This document shows positions 49,938 to 58,935 of a DNA stretch of 64,000 bases, piece after piece. The notes under the pieces were generated by a model, which worked only from the letters and a program-made list of their open reading frames with translations, had not been told where the DNA came from and did not search any database. The number at the start of each line of letters is the position of its first letter. Position 1 is the first letter of the stretch. Source of the stretch: an uncultured Eubacteriales bacterium (GTDB taxonomy: Bacteria > Bacillota > Clostridia > Oscillospirales > UBA644); the NCBI GenBank assembly GCA_959604355.1, contig CAUHAO010000001.1, positions 124,001-188,000 on the forward strand. Reading direction: 5' to 3'. Both the position numbers and the translations under genes were made by a program.

Positions 49938-51947
49938 TCATATAAAAATGCTTCCGATACAGTGTATGACAAATGCCACGAGCCATGCCACTCCGCACTG
50001 CATCACAACGACGCCTACGGTCTTTAGGCGGGAATCGAGCTCCTTGCGGATCGTTGCGACGGCGGCGATACAGGGCGTGTAAAGAAGTGTAAAAGCGAGG
50101 AAACACGCGGCGGAAAGCGTCGTAAATATCGACGGAAGAACCGTGCCCAGGTCCGCCATGCTCGTACCCGTGAGAACGGCGAGAGTGCTTACGACAGCTT
50201 CTTTTGCGGAGAATCCCGCGATGAGAGACGTTGCGACACGCCAGTCGTTGAAGCCGAGGGGCTTGAATATCGGGGCAATGAAGCGCCCGATGGAGGCAAG
50301 AAGGCTCACGGAACTGTCTTCGGTGAAGATGAGGTGCGCGTCGAACGCGCCGAGGAACCATATAATGAGAGACGCGACGAAAATCACGGTGAACGCCTTG
50401 CGCAGGAAGTCACGCGCTTTTTCCCACATCAGAAGAGCAACGCTTTTCGGAGAGGGAAGGCGGTAATTCGGCAACTCCATCACGAACGGCGCGGGTTTGC
50501 CGCGGAACGCGGTCTTGTTGAGTATGAGCGCGACGACGATACCCACGAGCATGCCGCCGAGGTAAAGGGCTATCATCGCGAGGGCTGAGTATTGCGGGAA
50601 GAATGATGCCGCGAACACCGCGTAGATCGGAATTTTCGCGGAGCAGCTCATGTACGGGGTAAGAAGTATCGTCATTTTGCGGTCACGTTCGCTCGAAAGC
50701 GTGCGCGTCGCCATTACGGCGGGTACGGAGCAGCCGAAACCTATTATCATCGGCACGAAGCTTCTTCCCGAAAGACCTATGCGGCGCAGAAGTTTATCCA
50801 TAACGAACGCGACTCGCGCCATATATCCCGTGTCTTCGAGTATCGACAGGAAAAAGAAAAGCACGACTATTAGCGGCAGAAACGACACGACACTGCCGAC
50901 GCCTGAAAAAATGCCGTCAATGACAAGGCTGTGTACGGCGGGGTTGATGCCGTAATTCGTCAACGCGGTGTCCACGATCGCACTGAGTGCATCAATGCCT
51001 CGTGCGAGCAAGTCCGAAAGAGCCTGCCCTATGACGTCGAATGTGAGCCAGAACACAAGGAGCATGATGACAATAAATATCGGGATCGCGAGATATCTGT
51101 TTGTGAGGATTTTATCTATATTGACGCTGCGCTTATGCTCTTTGGACTCTTTGCACTTTATGACAGTCTTTGAGCATACGCTTTCGATGAATTCGTAGCG
51201 CATATCTGCGAGAGCGGCGTTGCGGTCGAGTCCTCTTTCGCCTTCCATTTCGACGATGGAGTGTTCAATGAGGTCAAGTTCGTTTTTTGAAAGTGCGAGA
51301 CGGTCGATAAATGGCTTGTCGTCGCCCTCAATGAGTTTTGTCGCGACATATCGGCGGCTTATGCCGATATTTTGTGCGTGGTCTTCGACGACATGGCTTA
51401 CGGAGTGTATGCAGCGATGAACGGGCCCGGGCGCGCAGAAGTCTGTGACTGCGGGGAGAGTTTTCCGTGTAGCGGTCTCGACGGCAACATGAACGAGCTC
51501 GGAAATACCTTCGTTTTTCGCCGCGGAGATGGGAACTACGGGGATGCCAAGCAGTTCGGACATCTGTTTTTCGTCGATCGCGCCGCTGTTGCCGCGCACC
51601 TCGTCTATCATATTCAGAGCGAGCACAGTCGGGATCTGGAGTTCGAGCAATTGCAATGTGAGATAAAGATTTCGCTCGATGTTTGTCGCGTCTACGATGT
51701 TTATTATGCCGTCGGGCTTTTCATTTATTATAAAATCACGTGTGACTTTTTCTTCCGTCGAGTAGGGACGTATCGAGTAGATGCCGGGAAGGTCTACCAC
51801 CTCACAGTCTTTTGCGGTGCGGATGGTTCCGATTTTCTGGTCAACGGTGACGCCGGGAAAGTTGCCGACGTGTTGGTTTGAGCCCGTGAGGACGTTGAAA
51901 AGTGTAGTTTTGCCGCAATTCTGGTTTCCTACAAGTGCGAAAATCAT
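49938..51947 (-). CDS. feoB: Ferrous iron transporter B
   Basis: A 669-residue Fe2+ importer. Cytosolic G domain: G1 GNQNCGKTTLFN (7-18), G3 DLPGIYSI, G4 NMIDE, and G5 ISAAKNEG; a helical guanine-dissociation-inhibitor-like spacer; then a membrane domain with two Gate repeats, recognised by LSGRSFVPMIIGFGCSVPAVMATRTL and FSAKEAVVSTLAVL. The ATG overlaps the feoA stop by 4 bases. Length is slightly short but all domains are present. Confidence 0.95.
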   Translation of the reverse strand: MIFALVGNQNCGKTTLFNVLTGSNQHVGNFPGVTVDQKIGTIRTAKDCEVVDLPGIYSIRPYSTEEKVTRDFIINEKPDGIINIVDATNIERNLYLTLQLLELQIPTVLALNMIDEVRGNSGAIDEKQMSELLGIPVVPISAAKNEGISELVHVAVETATRKTLPAVTDFCAPGPVHRCIHSVSHVVEDHAQNIGISRRYVATKLIEGDDKPFIDRLALSKNELDLIEHSIVEMEGERGLDRNAALADMRYEFIESVCSKTVIKCKESKEHKRSVNIDKILTNRYLAIPIFIVIMLLVFWLTFDVIGQALSDLLARGIDALSAIVDTALTNYGINPAVHSLVIDGIFSGVGSVVSFLPLIVVLFFFLSILEDTGYMARVAFVMDKLLRRIGLSGRSFVPMIIGFGCSVPAVMATRTLSSERDRKMTILLTPYMSCSAKIPIYAVFAASFFPQYSALAMIALYLGGMLVGIVVALILNKTAFRGKPAPFVMELPNYRLPSPKSVALLMWEKARDFLRKAFTVIFVASLIIWFLGAFDAHLIFTEDSSVSLLASIGRFIAPIFKPLGFNDWRVATSLIAGFSAKEAVVSTLAVLTGTSMADLGTVLPSIFTTLSAACFLAFTLLYTPCIAAVATIRKELDSRLKTVGVVVMQCGVAWLVAFVIHCIGSIFI

Positions 51948-52177
51948 TTTGCGTCACCCCCGTTAAGCTGTATCAGGCTCGCGTCCTCTTTGCGTATCGT
52001 CAGCTCGTAGCCGCGCACGCGTATTTGTATAGGATCGCCGAGAGGTGCTATTTTTTCGACAGAGACCGTCGTTCCGGGAATCAGCCCCATATCGAGAAGT
52101 CTCAGCCGCAGCGATCCTTCGCCGCCTACCGCGGAAATCACACCTTTGTTTGCCGCGGGAAGTTTATCCAATGTCAT
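51944..52177 (-). CDS. feoA: Ferrous iron transport protein A
   Basis: A 77-residue SH3-like protein. GGEGSLRLRLLDMGLIPGTTVSV and DPIQIRVRGYELTIRKEDA are the FeoA core. It partners FeoB on the cytosolic side. GGGGGA precedes the ATG. First gene of the operon feoA-feoB-Cys-rich protein, behind a promoter and operator at 52200-52254. Confidence 0.93.
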   Translation of the reverse strand: MTLDKLPAANKGVISAVGGEGSLRLRLLDMGLIPGTTVSVEKIAPLGDPIQIRVRGYELTIRKEDASLIQLNGGDAK

Positions 52178-52199
52178 ATGTTTTATCCCCCTGTCTTTC

Positions 52200-52217
52200 A
52201 GTTAGCAGTTGCTAACT
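52200..52217 (-). promoter_or_regulatory. Operator candidate for the feo operon
   Basis: AGTTAGCAGTTGCTAACT is an inverted repeat with 8-base arms and a 2-base centre, just after the -10 of the feo promoter. Its form recalls the TTAG-centred dyads bound by DtxR/IdeR/MntR-type metal repressors. Confidence 0.6.
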
Positions 52218-52225
52218 ACACAATA

Positions 52226-52254
52226 ATATTATCATACTTACGGCGCTTTGTCAA
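52226..52254 (-). promoter_or_regulatory. Promoter for the feo operon
   Basis: Minus strand TTGACA, 17-base spacer, TAATAT (TATTAT lies 3 bases further). The operator covers the start-site region. From 52260 to 52430 I see no further feature. Confidence 0.65.
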
Positions 52255-52435
52255 GGGGAAGATTCTGATTTTTCAAAAAATTTGAAATTGTTTTATGGAA
52301 GAGAAAAAAGGCAGTTTACGCGGAATGAACGTGTTTCGCTGTGCGTTTGCGCAAGGATGTGAAATGTATGTTCAGCGGTGTTGTTCGGAAGAGAAGAGAC
52401 GTGCCGCCGTAGGCGCTGCGTGTATGGCACGCAGC

Positions 52436-52465
52436 GCAAAAGCCACCCTAATGGGTGGCTTTTGC
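52436..52465 (-). terminator. Hairpin downstream of the sugar operon
   Basis: GCAAAAGCCACCC pairs perfectly with GGGTGGCTTTTGC around a 4-base loop, 42 bases after the aldolase stop; a second small hairpin (GGATCTCC/GGAGATCC, 52468-52486) sits beside it. Confidence 0.55.
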
Positions 52466-52506
52466 AGGATCTCCGCAGGAGATCCGCCTGCGGCTGTATA
52501 CAAGTA

Positions 52507-53340
52507 TTATTCTCTGCCCGAGAAGACTTTTATCGCACTCATTGCGTCGAGTTTCATCCCGTTTATCGCGGCAACTTCGATGTCGTGGAAGAATGTCTTG
52601 TCTGCGAGCTCCGCAACAGCTGTGCCGCCTGCTTTTGCCATGTAGGTGTAGTAATTTATCTTACGGATACCGATATTGATGACCTTACGGTAGTCTTCAT
52701 GGCTCACGCCGGAGCCTCCGTGCATGACGAGGGGGATGGAAACGAGACTCTTTATCTTTGCGAGTCGTTCAAAGTCGAGCTTAGGCTCCTTGAGATAAAG
52801 TCCGTGAGCCGTGCCGAAAGCGCAAGCGAGCGCGTCGATACCCGTTTCTTCTGCGAAACGCTTCGCTGTGTCCGGGTCTGTGTAAACACTTGCTCCGCCT
52901 TCTCCGCCGCCTTCGCGCGCGCCAAGGGAGCCTATTTCCGCTTCGACGGATGCGCCGTATTCATAAGCCATGCTTACGGCGATGGACGTGTTTGCGAAGT
53001 TTATGCCGTTATCGAGAGTCGAGCCGTCGTACATGACCGACGTAAAGCCGATTTTCAGACCCTGATGCAGGTAATCCAAGTCTGTGCCATGGTCAAGGTG
53101 AACGCAGACGGGAACTTTCGCCTTGTCCGCGAGCATGAGCATCACGGGTCCTATTTCGTCCATGCGGCACAGTCCCATTTCTTCGTGTATCTGCGCGTGC
53201 ATGAGTATGACGGGTTCATCAAGTTCTTCCGCCGCCGCGATGACCGCGCGTGCGCACGCCATGTTGGGAGTGTTGAAAGAGCCTATGGCACATTTACGTG
53301 CCTCGGCTATCTGAAGTATCTCTGAGAGTGAAACGAGCAT
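52507..53340 (-). CDS. Class II (zinc) ketose-bisphosphate/ketose-phosphate aldolase
   Basis: A 277-residue aldolase of the FbaA/GatY family. CVHLDHGTDLDYL gives the catalytic Asp and a zinc His, SVMYDGSTLD the substrate loop, EAEIGSLG the next ligand, AFGTAHGLYL and VMHGGSGVS the other zinc His residues. Family members cleave fructose-1,6-P2, tagatose-1,6-P2 or ketose-1-phosphates. Being last in an isomerase-kinase-epimerase operon, it probably splits the phosphorylated ketose made there rather than acting in central glycolysis. Confidence 0.88.
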   Translation of the reverse strand: MLVSLSEILQIAEARKCAIGSFNTPNMACARAVIAAAEELDEPVILMHAQIHEEMGLCRMDEIGPVMLMLADKAKVPVCVHLDHGTDLDYLHQGLKIGFTSVMYDGSTLDNGINFANTSIAVSMAYEYGASVEAEIGSLGAREGGGEGGASVYTDPDTAKRFAEETGIDALACAFGTAHGLYLKEPKLDFERLAKIKSLVSIPLVMHGGSGVSHEDYRKVINIGIRKINYYTYMAKAGGTAVAELADKTFFHDIEVAAINGMKLDAMSAIKVFSGRE

Positions 53341-53346
53341 TTTCTT

Positions 53347-54312
53347 TTATTCCTCCGAAAATTCAAATGTTAAGTCGTGTGTTTTCGTCTGTCCCGGTGC
53401 GAGAATCTCGAGCAACCCCTTTTTGCGCATTACATCGCGTCCGTCGGGCGTGCAGTTGCCGGGCTCAAGACCGAGAACATATTCGTTGCAGCCCATCATC
53501 TTCCATTCCGTGAAAAACGGCAGTACGGCGGTGTCGTAGGTGATACTTACGCCTTTGCCGAGTTTCCTGTTGAAGATGCTTACGGTCGGTGTGCCGCTCA
53601 GTGTATGGTAGTAGCACTTCTCCTCGTAGCCCTGCTGGGGCTTTTCCATTTTCAGGCAGTTTTCGATGCCTTCTTTGGCGTGTTCGTTGCGCGGAAGGAC
53701 CTCCGTAGAGGGAATTGTTACGACCGCGTCCTCGTCAAGAAGGGGGTAGCCCATGTTGCAGTGGTAAAGCATTTCGAGCGGACAGTCCGTCGAGCCGATA
53801 TTCGTTACGGTGTCGTGGAGCCGTATCTCGTTTTTGCCTATCGGGCAGACGTATTCGCGTTCAAGTCTGAGTTTCTGCGCGAAGAGCGCCGCATCGATGA
53901 CTGTCGCACGGATATGTATTTCGTTGTTTTCGGTGTAATATGAGTGCTGCACGGCGGGAGTGTTTGAGATCGTGCCGTGCAGACCGAGTTCCTCTCCTTC
54001 GTCAGTGCAGGGCGTTCCGACGGCGCGCAGACCGCACGTCGTAAAAAATCCCGCGGTGAAAGATTTGAGGAATCCCGCGCCGACAGGGTCGTAGTATTGC
54101 GGTGCGACATAACCGCAGGGCGCGAAGTAGCCCATGTTCACGCCGTTTACCGCGAGTCGGGATATGTCTGCGCATCTGTCGAGAGAGACCGTGAAGTCGA
54201 GTCCCGATCCGTTGCGTACTCTGAGCACGCGCATTCCGTCGCCCTTTCCGCCGACGAGTCGAGCTTCGTCCACTCCGAATATCTGCGCATCGTTGCCTAA
54301 ATAAGGGTTCAT
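53347..54312 (-). CDS. DUF4432 family (aldose 1-epimerase-like) protein
   Basis: A 321-residue beta-sandwich protein of the galactose mutarotase superfamily, DUF4432 branch. Marks include LDFTVSLDRCADISRLAVNG, AGFFTTCGLRAVGTPC, ELGLHGTISNTPA (His), and LYHCNMGYPLLDEDA, with LGLEPGNCTPDGRD near the end containing the Glu expected of epimerases. It likely interconverts anomers of the sugar handled by the operon. Start overlaps the kinase stop by 4 bases. Confidence 0.82.
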   Translation of the reverse strand: MNPYLGNDAQIFGVDEARLVGGKGDGMRVLRVRNGSGLDFTVSLDRCADISRLAVNGVNMGYFAPCGYVAPQYYDPVGAGFLKSFTAGFFTTCGLRAVGTPCTDEGEELGLHGTISNTPAVQHSYYTENNEIHIRATVIDAALFAQKLRLEREYVCPIGKNEIRLHDTVTNIGSTDCPLEMLYHCNMGYPLLDEDAVVTIPSTEVLPRNEHAKEGIENCLKMEKPQQGYEEKCYYHTLSGTPTVSIFNRKLGKGVSITYDTAVLPFFTEWKMMGCNEYVLGLEPGNCTPDGRDVMRKKGLLEILAPGQTKTHDLTFEFSEE

Positions 54313-55811
54313 TTGCAGCCCTCCTCGATTATCGGGCGTACGGCGGAATAAATACGTTTGTACGCCTCATATTTTTTGCGGTATGTTTTTGCGCGCACGG
54401 GGTCGGGCGTAAACACCTTTTTCTCGCGCACGAAGTATTTTTTCGCGTCGTCAAGGCTGTCGTAGAGGCCTATCGCTCTGCCGACGAGCATACATGTGCC
54501 GCACGTTCCCGCTTCTTTCGCGTCGAGCGCCGTTACGGGTCTTGCAAGTATATCCGCTTTTATCTGCAGCCACACATCACTTGAAGCGCCGCCGCCCGTG
54601 GCATAGAGTTTTTCGGGCTTTATGCCGACGTTCTCAAGGTGCTCGATGTTGTACATTATCTCGTACGTCACGCCCTCCATGAGCGCTTTGTAGATGTCCG
54701 CGGAGGTGTGTTCGAGCGTGAGGCCGAGTATTGCCGCACGTGAGCCCGAGTCCATATACGGATTTGCCGCGCCCGCGAAGTGAGGCAGGATCAGCAAGTC
54801 CGTCGGGGCATCTTTGACCGCCGCGTCGAGCATCGCATAGACGTTTTTACCCGAGGCTTTGGCTTGCTCGGTCTCAAATTTCGCGAACGCGTCGCGGAAC
54901 CATTTGAGTGTCGCGCCGCCGGTGAACGAAAGCGCATAGCAGACGTATGTGCCGTCATTGACGAACGGAACGACCGAGTAGCCCTCGTTGTAGAGGGTTT
55001 CGGACGTGGGAACGCTGTCGAAAACGGGTGTGACGCATTCCACCGTGCCCGTGCCGTCAACGGCTTTGCCCACTTCGAGTACGCCGGCGCCTACTGCCGC
55101 CGCGACCTGGTCATGCGCGCCGCAGACTATTTTTGCCGTGGGCGCGATGCCGAGAGCTTTTGCGAGTTCGGGACGGATGTTTCCCGCGACTGTGCCTGTT
55201 GGGACGGGCTGAGAGAAGAGGGCGGGGGATATCTGTGCTGCGTTGAACATTTCTTTGCTCCACTCCTTGCGTCGTATGTCGAACGCCATTGTGCGCGCCG
55301 CGAGGGAGTAGTCTATTTTCGCGCTGCCCGAAAGCATGTACGCGATGTAGTCCTCCATGAGCAGGACACGTTTTGCGCGTGCGAAATCGTCGGGACGGTG
55401 CGTCCTTAGCCACATGAGCTTGGGCAGGCTGTACATCTGGTGAGGTCTGACGCCTGAGATGTCGATTATTCTTTTCTCTCCGAGCGCCTCCGTGAGAGCC
55501 CTGCATTCCTCCGCGCCGCGGGGGTCGGTGTAGAGCATCGCGGGAGCAAGCGGACGGTCGTTCTCGTCGAGCATGACGAATGTTTCGCCGAAAGTTGTCA
55601 CTCCGACCGCCGCGATATCGCTGTGTGACGCTGCGGTTTCTTTTATGACCTCGCATACAGCCGCGAAAATTGCTTCCGCATCCGTTTCGTGCGCGCCGTC
55701 CGCGCGTTTTACGTCGTATTCGCGGTAGCAGTTACTGATATGATTGCCTTTTTCGTCGTAGACCGTGAGCTTGCAGCCCGTTGTTCCGACGTCAAGTCCT
55801 CCGATAAGCAT
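54309..55811 (-). CDS. FGGY-family carbohydrate kinase (xylulokinase-like)
   Basis: A 500-residue sugar kinase with two actin-like domains. IGGLDVGTTGCKLTVYDEKG is the N-terminal phosphate-1 motif, GVTTFGETFVML and the catalytic Asp in CGAHDQVAAAVGAGV, then the C-terminal FGGY signature region EGVTYEIMYNIEHL and YATGGGASSDVWLQIKADIL. Substrate is a ketose or aldose in this operon, not fixed by sequence. No xylose genes are adjacent. Confidence 0.9.
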   Translation of the reverse strand: MLIGGLDVGTTGCKLTVYDEKGNHISNCYREYDVKRADGAHETDAEAIFAAVCEVIKETAASHSDIAAVGVTTFGETFVMLDENDRPLAPAMLYTDPRGAEECRALTEALGEKRIIDISGVRPHQMYSLPKLMWLRTHRPDDFARAKRVLLMEDYIAYMLSGSAKIDYSLAARTMAFDIRRKEWSKEMFNAAQISPALFSQPVPTGTVAGNIRPELAKALGIAPTAKIVCGAHDQVAAAVGAGVLEVGKAVDGTGTVECVTPVFDSVPTSETLYNEGYSVVPFVNDGTYVCYALSFTGGATLKWFRDAFAKFETEQAKASGKNVYAMLDAAVKDAPTDLLILPHFAGAANPYMDSGSRAAILGLTLEHTSADIYKALMEGVTYEIMYNIEHLENVGIKPEKLYATGGGASSDVWLQIKADILARPVTALDAKEAGTCGTCMLVGRAIGLYDSLDDAKKYFVREKKVFTPDPVRAKTYRKKYEAYKRIYSAVRPIIEEGCK

Positions 55812-55822
55812 ATATTGCTCCT

Positions 55823-57220
55823 TTACAGGTCGATAACGTCATATCCGAGATAGTAAACGAACGCTTCACGAAGAATATTCGCCATGTGGCCGACACCGAT
55901 CGTGGTGTGATGACGGAAACCGAGTCTGCCGAGGCGGAGAAGTTTTCTTTGCAGGTCGTCAATCTGTGCGACGCCGCCGCATCCGAAAAATTCGGGCTCT
56001 ATTTCGTCATCGGTAAATTTGCCTTCGTCAACATAGAACGTGAGCTTGCCGTCCTCTGTCTTGCAGTTCGAGAAAGTCATCGGGAAGGCGGCTATCCTGC
56101 CTTCGTTGCTGCCCCAGCCGCAGCCCGGGCATCCTTTTGCGAACATCTTGTGGTCCGTGACCTTGCCCGTGTCCTTCATGAGCTTCTGAGCGGTCGATCC
56201 GCAATGGAAAAGAATGACCTTATTCGGGTCGTCGCCGTAGTTATTGTTCCAGTCGAGGCACGCGGTTGGCTTGCCTGACGCGAGCTGCATGGAGTACATA
56301 TTTATTGCGGAGCAGAGGTCGATCTCGCAGGACGCGACGATGCCTCTGTCGTTGAGGTGGCTGAGCAGTACACAGGGCGCGATGCCGAGTTCTGTCTGCA
56401 TTTCTTCCCAGCAGCGCAGGGTTATGCAGTCCAGACGGAATTCGCGCATATAGTCGTCAACGACGACGCTCACTTTGGCGAGAGACGTGAGTTTGTCGGA
56501 GGGAACGAGGGTGAAGTTCGTGTATTCTTCGAGTTCCCTACGGCGTTCGAGGACTTTTGCGTCATTATCGGCGTAGTTGCGGACTCTGTAAAAGAGGTCG
56601 GAAAGGTCGAACGTTTCGCAGGTGATGCCGTATTTCTGAAGAGTTATCTCGTCATAGCGCACAGTCTTGAATTTGGACGTTCTCGCGCCGATGACGCCGA
56701 TGGAGAAGTGACGCATACCGTTGACGACGCGGCAGATAGCCGCGAAATCGTCGAGGTTCTGTCTGAATTCCTTTGTCAGAGGATGAACGACGTGAGGAGC
56801 GAGCGCGGTGTAGCCGATGCCGTACTGGTGGAATACATCCTCTATGCTGAATTTGCCGCAGTAGGAGTCGCGGCGGTGGTCAAAGTCCATTTTGCCGATC
56901 TCGTCGGGATATGCCTGGATGAGAATTGGTCTGTCTGCGTTCTGCAGTGCAGCAACAGCACCGTTCTCGTCGCTGAAGTTGGGCATCGAGAGTATTACGC
57001 CGTCATATTCGCCCTCGTGGGATTTGAGCCACTCGGCGTATTTCCATCCCTCCTGACGTGTTTCGACGGCGCCGAAACGTGTCATGTCCTCGGGCGGTAT
57101 TATGTAGTCGTAGCCCGCGTCGGTCACGGCTTTTATCATTTCTTCACGCGCGGTGCCGATAAAGCTTGCGGGGAAGAAGCCTCTGTTTCCGAAATAAAGC
57201 GCAAAAGTCTGGTTTTTCAT
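55823..57220 (-). CDS. L-fucose/L-arabinose isomerase family protein
   Basis: A 465-residue sugar isomerase of the FucI/AraA fold. Metal and catalytic residues expected of the fold are visible as RCWEEMQTELG (Glu), SCEIDLCSAINMYSM (Asp) and GFRHHTTIGVGHM (His). GVIGARTSKFKTVRYDE is the second-domain start. It would convert an aldose to a ketose for the next gene's kinase. It is shorter than FucI (about 590) and closer to the FucI-like proteins of unknown substrate. First gene of a four-gene operon with its own promoter and operator. Confidence 0.87.
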   Translation of the reverse strand: MKNQTFALYFGNRGFFPASFIGTAREEMIKAVTDAGYDYIIPPEDMTRFGAVETRQEGWKYAEWLKSHEGEYDGVILSMPNFSDENGAVAALQNADRPILIQAYPDEIGKMDFDHRRDSYCGKFSIEDVFHQYGIGYTALAPHVVHPLTKEFRQNLDDFAAICRVVNGMRHFSIGVIGARTSKFKTVRYDEITLQKYGITCETFDLSDLFYRVRNYADNDAKVLERRRELEEYTNFTLVPSDKLTSLAKVSVVVDDYMREFRLDCITLRCWEEMQTELGIAPCVLLSHLNDRGIVASCEIDLCSAINMYSMQLASGKPTACLDWNNNYGDDPNKVILFHCGSTAQKLMKDTGKVTDHKMFAKGCPGCGWGSNEGRIAAFPMTFSNCKTEDGKLTFYVDEGKFTDDEIEPEFFGCGGVAQIDDLQRKLLRLGRLGFRHHTTIGVGHMANILREAFVYYLGYDVIDL

Positions 57221-57237
57221 ATCTCTGAATTCCTTCC

Positions 57238-57258
57238 TTAGAATATATAATATTCTAA
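57238..57258 (-). promoter_or_regulatory. Operator candidate for the sugar operon
   Basis: TTAGAATAT, 3-base centre, ATATTCTAA: a perfect dyad with 9-base arms, 5 bases downstream of the -10 element and 18 bases upstream of the isomerase start. Consistent with a repressor site at the transcription start. Confidence 0.65.
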
Positions 57259-57263
57259 CTTAC

Positions 57264-57292
57264 AGTATAACATAAAAAAGCGGTGTTGTCAA
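57264..57292 (-). promoter_or_regulatory. Sigma-A promoter for the sugar operon
   Basis: Minus strand TTGACA, 17-base spacer, TATACT. Confidence 0.85.
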
Positions 57293-57423
57293 GAAGAAAA
57301 GCGTGTCATAATGCGGAACCTGCGGTTCTCGGAGAAGCGTCGTTCACGCGCACCGGCAGATCGCTTGTCTTACCATACTGTATTTTCGGAAGATTGTCTT
57401 CGTGTGGGCTTTCTCCCATAACG

Positions 57424-57461
57424 AAATAAAAGTCAGACCCAATCGGGTAAGACTTTTATTT
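57424..57461 (-). terminator. Hairpin downstream of the Rieske/FAD gene
   Basis: AAATAAAAGTC pairs with GACTTTTATTT, with inner ACCC/GGGT pairing; T-rich on both outer sides. The flanking stretch 57301-57620 otherwise holds only a direct repeat and no gene. Confidence 0.6.
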
Positions 57462-57477
57462 GTCTAAGAGCTATAAA

Positions 57478-57513
57478 AAGATATTTTTGCGTTTTTAGCG
57501 GGTGTATTCGAAC
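57478..57513. repeat. Left imperfect direct repeat flanking the Rieske/FAD gene
   Basis: Matches 59093-59128 at 30 of 36 positions, with an identical 16-base core ATATTTTTGCGTTTTT. The part after the core resembles the reverse complement of a tRNA T-arm and acceptor (GTTCGAAT, CACCCGCT). Confidence 0.6.
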
Positions 57514-57624
57514 TCTCACATTGGCCAAGGCTGTCAAGAGAAGAATGCCGGTTGATTCAATAATCATGCGGGCGTCTGAATGTTTTCAAATCATACAAAG
57601 GAATTCTGATTTCAATGGGGGCAC

Positions 57625-58935
57625 TTATCTACTTATCTCTCGTTTATCATCCGTCGCAGGATTATCCAACAGCTCTCCATTCTCTGCAAACCTTGACCCG
57701 TGGCACGGACAATCCCAGGAATGCTCCGCTTTGTTATATTTCAGCGCGCATCCCATGTGCGGACATCTCGGAACCGTCGGAGTAATCAGATTAACAACCG
57801 CTCCGGCCGCGTTCACTGCGAGCTGAGGTCTCAGAATCGTCCTCGACGGTGAAAAGACCTTGGCATATTCATTTTCCTTGTCCAAAACCATATCCGATAA
57901 AAGCATGGCAGACACCATTGCTGAACTCATTCCCCACTTGTTAAAGCCGGTGGCTACATAGAGGTTCGGCGTATTTTTAGAATACTGCCCGATATACGGC
58001 ACTCCGTCCAGGCTCATACAGTCCTGAGTCGCCCAGCGACATACTTCTTTGGAAGCGGGATAATGCGTTCTCGCAAATTCATCAAGCTCATGCCAGTCAC
58101 CGCCCTTTTTGCCTGTCCGATGACTGCCCCCTCCAAGCAACAGCAGATCTTTATAATTTCGGAATGACAGTCCTTTATCCGATTCGTCGATATACACTCC
58201 GTTTATATTCTGTGCTGTTTTCAAAGCGACAACATACGATCTGTCCTGATACAGTTTGAGGAAATAACCGCCGTGCTTATTCAATAACGGAAAATGTGTA
58301 GCCACGATTGTCTTTTCCGCCGATATTTTGCCGCCGTTTGTAATCACCTTATTTTGTTCGAAGGCCAAGACCTTGGTATGCTCATAGATATTTAAATTTT
58401 CGGCAATAGCATACAAAAACTTTAAGGGATGAAACTGTGCCTGATCCCGGAATTTTACTGCTCCGACAGTAGAAATCGGTAGCGGCAGGTCTCCGGAAAA
58501 TTCTGCCGCAAACCCGATCTTTTCTAATGCTTTAATTTCCTTTTCGATATTTTTAAGCGTGTCCCTCGCATACACAAACGAGTCTTTTTTCTCGAAATCG
58601 CAGTCTATTTCACGGCACAGCTCCCGATATTTCTCCACCGCTTTCAGATTGGCTTCCAAATACATTCGCGCAGCTTCTACCCCAAACTCTCGGATCAGCT
58701 TATCATAAATCAAGCCGTGTTGAGCTGTGATTTTTGCAGTAGTGTTGCGGGTGATCCCTTGACAAATCCTATCCGCCTCGACAAGCATATATCCAACACC
58801 TGCCTGCTTCAGCATATAGGCGCATAAAATTCCTGCAATTCCTCCGCCTATAATTAAGACATCCGTCTTGGCATCGGTTTTCAATGCTTCGAATTCCGGC
58901 GCGTGAGATGTTTCGAGCCATATGGAATTTCTCAT
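57625..58935 (-). CDS. FAD-dependent oxidoreductase with C-terminal Rieske domain
   Basis: 436 residues. DAO-type FAD domain: VLIIGGGIAGILCAYML (GxGxxG at 30-35), later GLSFRNYKDLLLLGGGSHRTGK and LYVATGFNKWGMSSAMVSAML. The C-terminal Rieske 2Fe-2S domain has CPHMGC and CPCHGSRF, with both Cys-His pairs intact. This fusion is typical of YurR/OrdL-type proteins of unknown substrate. ATG 58935 with AAAGGA upstream is chosen. Codon use is more AT-rich than its neighbours and it is bracketed by direct repeats, suggesting recent acquisition. Confidence 0.9.
   Translation of the reverse strand: MRNSIWLETSHAPEFEALKTDAKTDVLIIGGGIAGILCAYMLKQAGVGYMLVEADRICQGITRNTTAKITAQHGLIYDKLIREFGVEAARMYLEANLKAVEKYRELCREIDCDFEKKDSFVYARDTLKNIEKEIKALEKIGFAAEFSGDLPLPISTVGAVKFRDQAQFHPLKFLYAIAENLNIYEHTKVLAFEQNKVITNGGKISAEKTIVATHFPLLNKHGGYFLKLYQDRSYVVALKTAQNINGVYIDESDKGLSFRNYKDLLLLGGGSHRTGKKGGDWHELDEFARTHYPASKEVCRWATQDCMSLDGVPYIGQYSKNTPNLYVATGFNKWGMSSAMVSAMLLSDMVLDKENEYAKVFSPSRTILRPQLAVNAAGAVVNLITPTVPRCPHMGCALKYNKAEHSWDCPCHGSRFAENGELLDNPATDDKREISR

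Noticed and set aside
52295..52645. A + strand ORF of 116 codons beginning MEEKKGS
   Set aside because: It runs through two hairpins into the antisense of the aldolase gene and shows no motif or ribosome site.
57478..57530. A further tRNA gene near 57500
   Set aside because: Only T-arm-like and acceptor-like sequence is present; no anticodon or D arm can be found.
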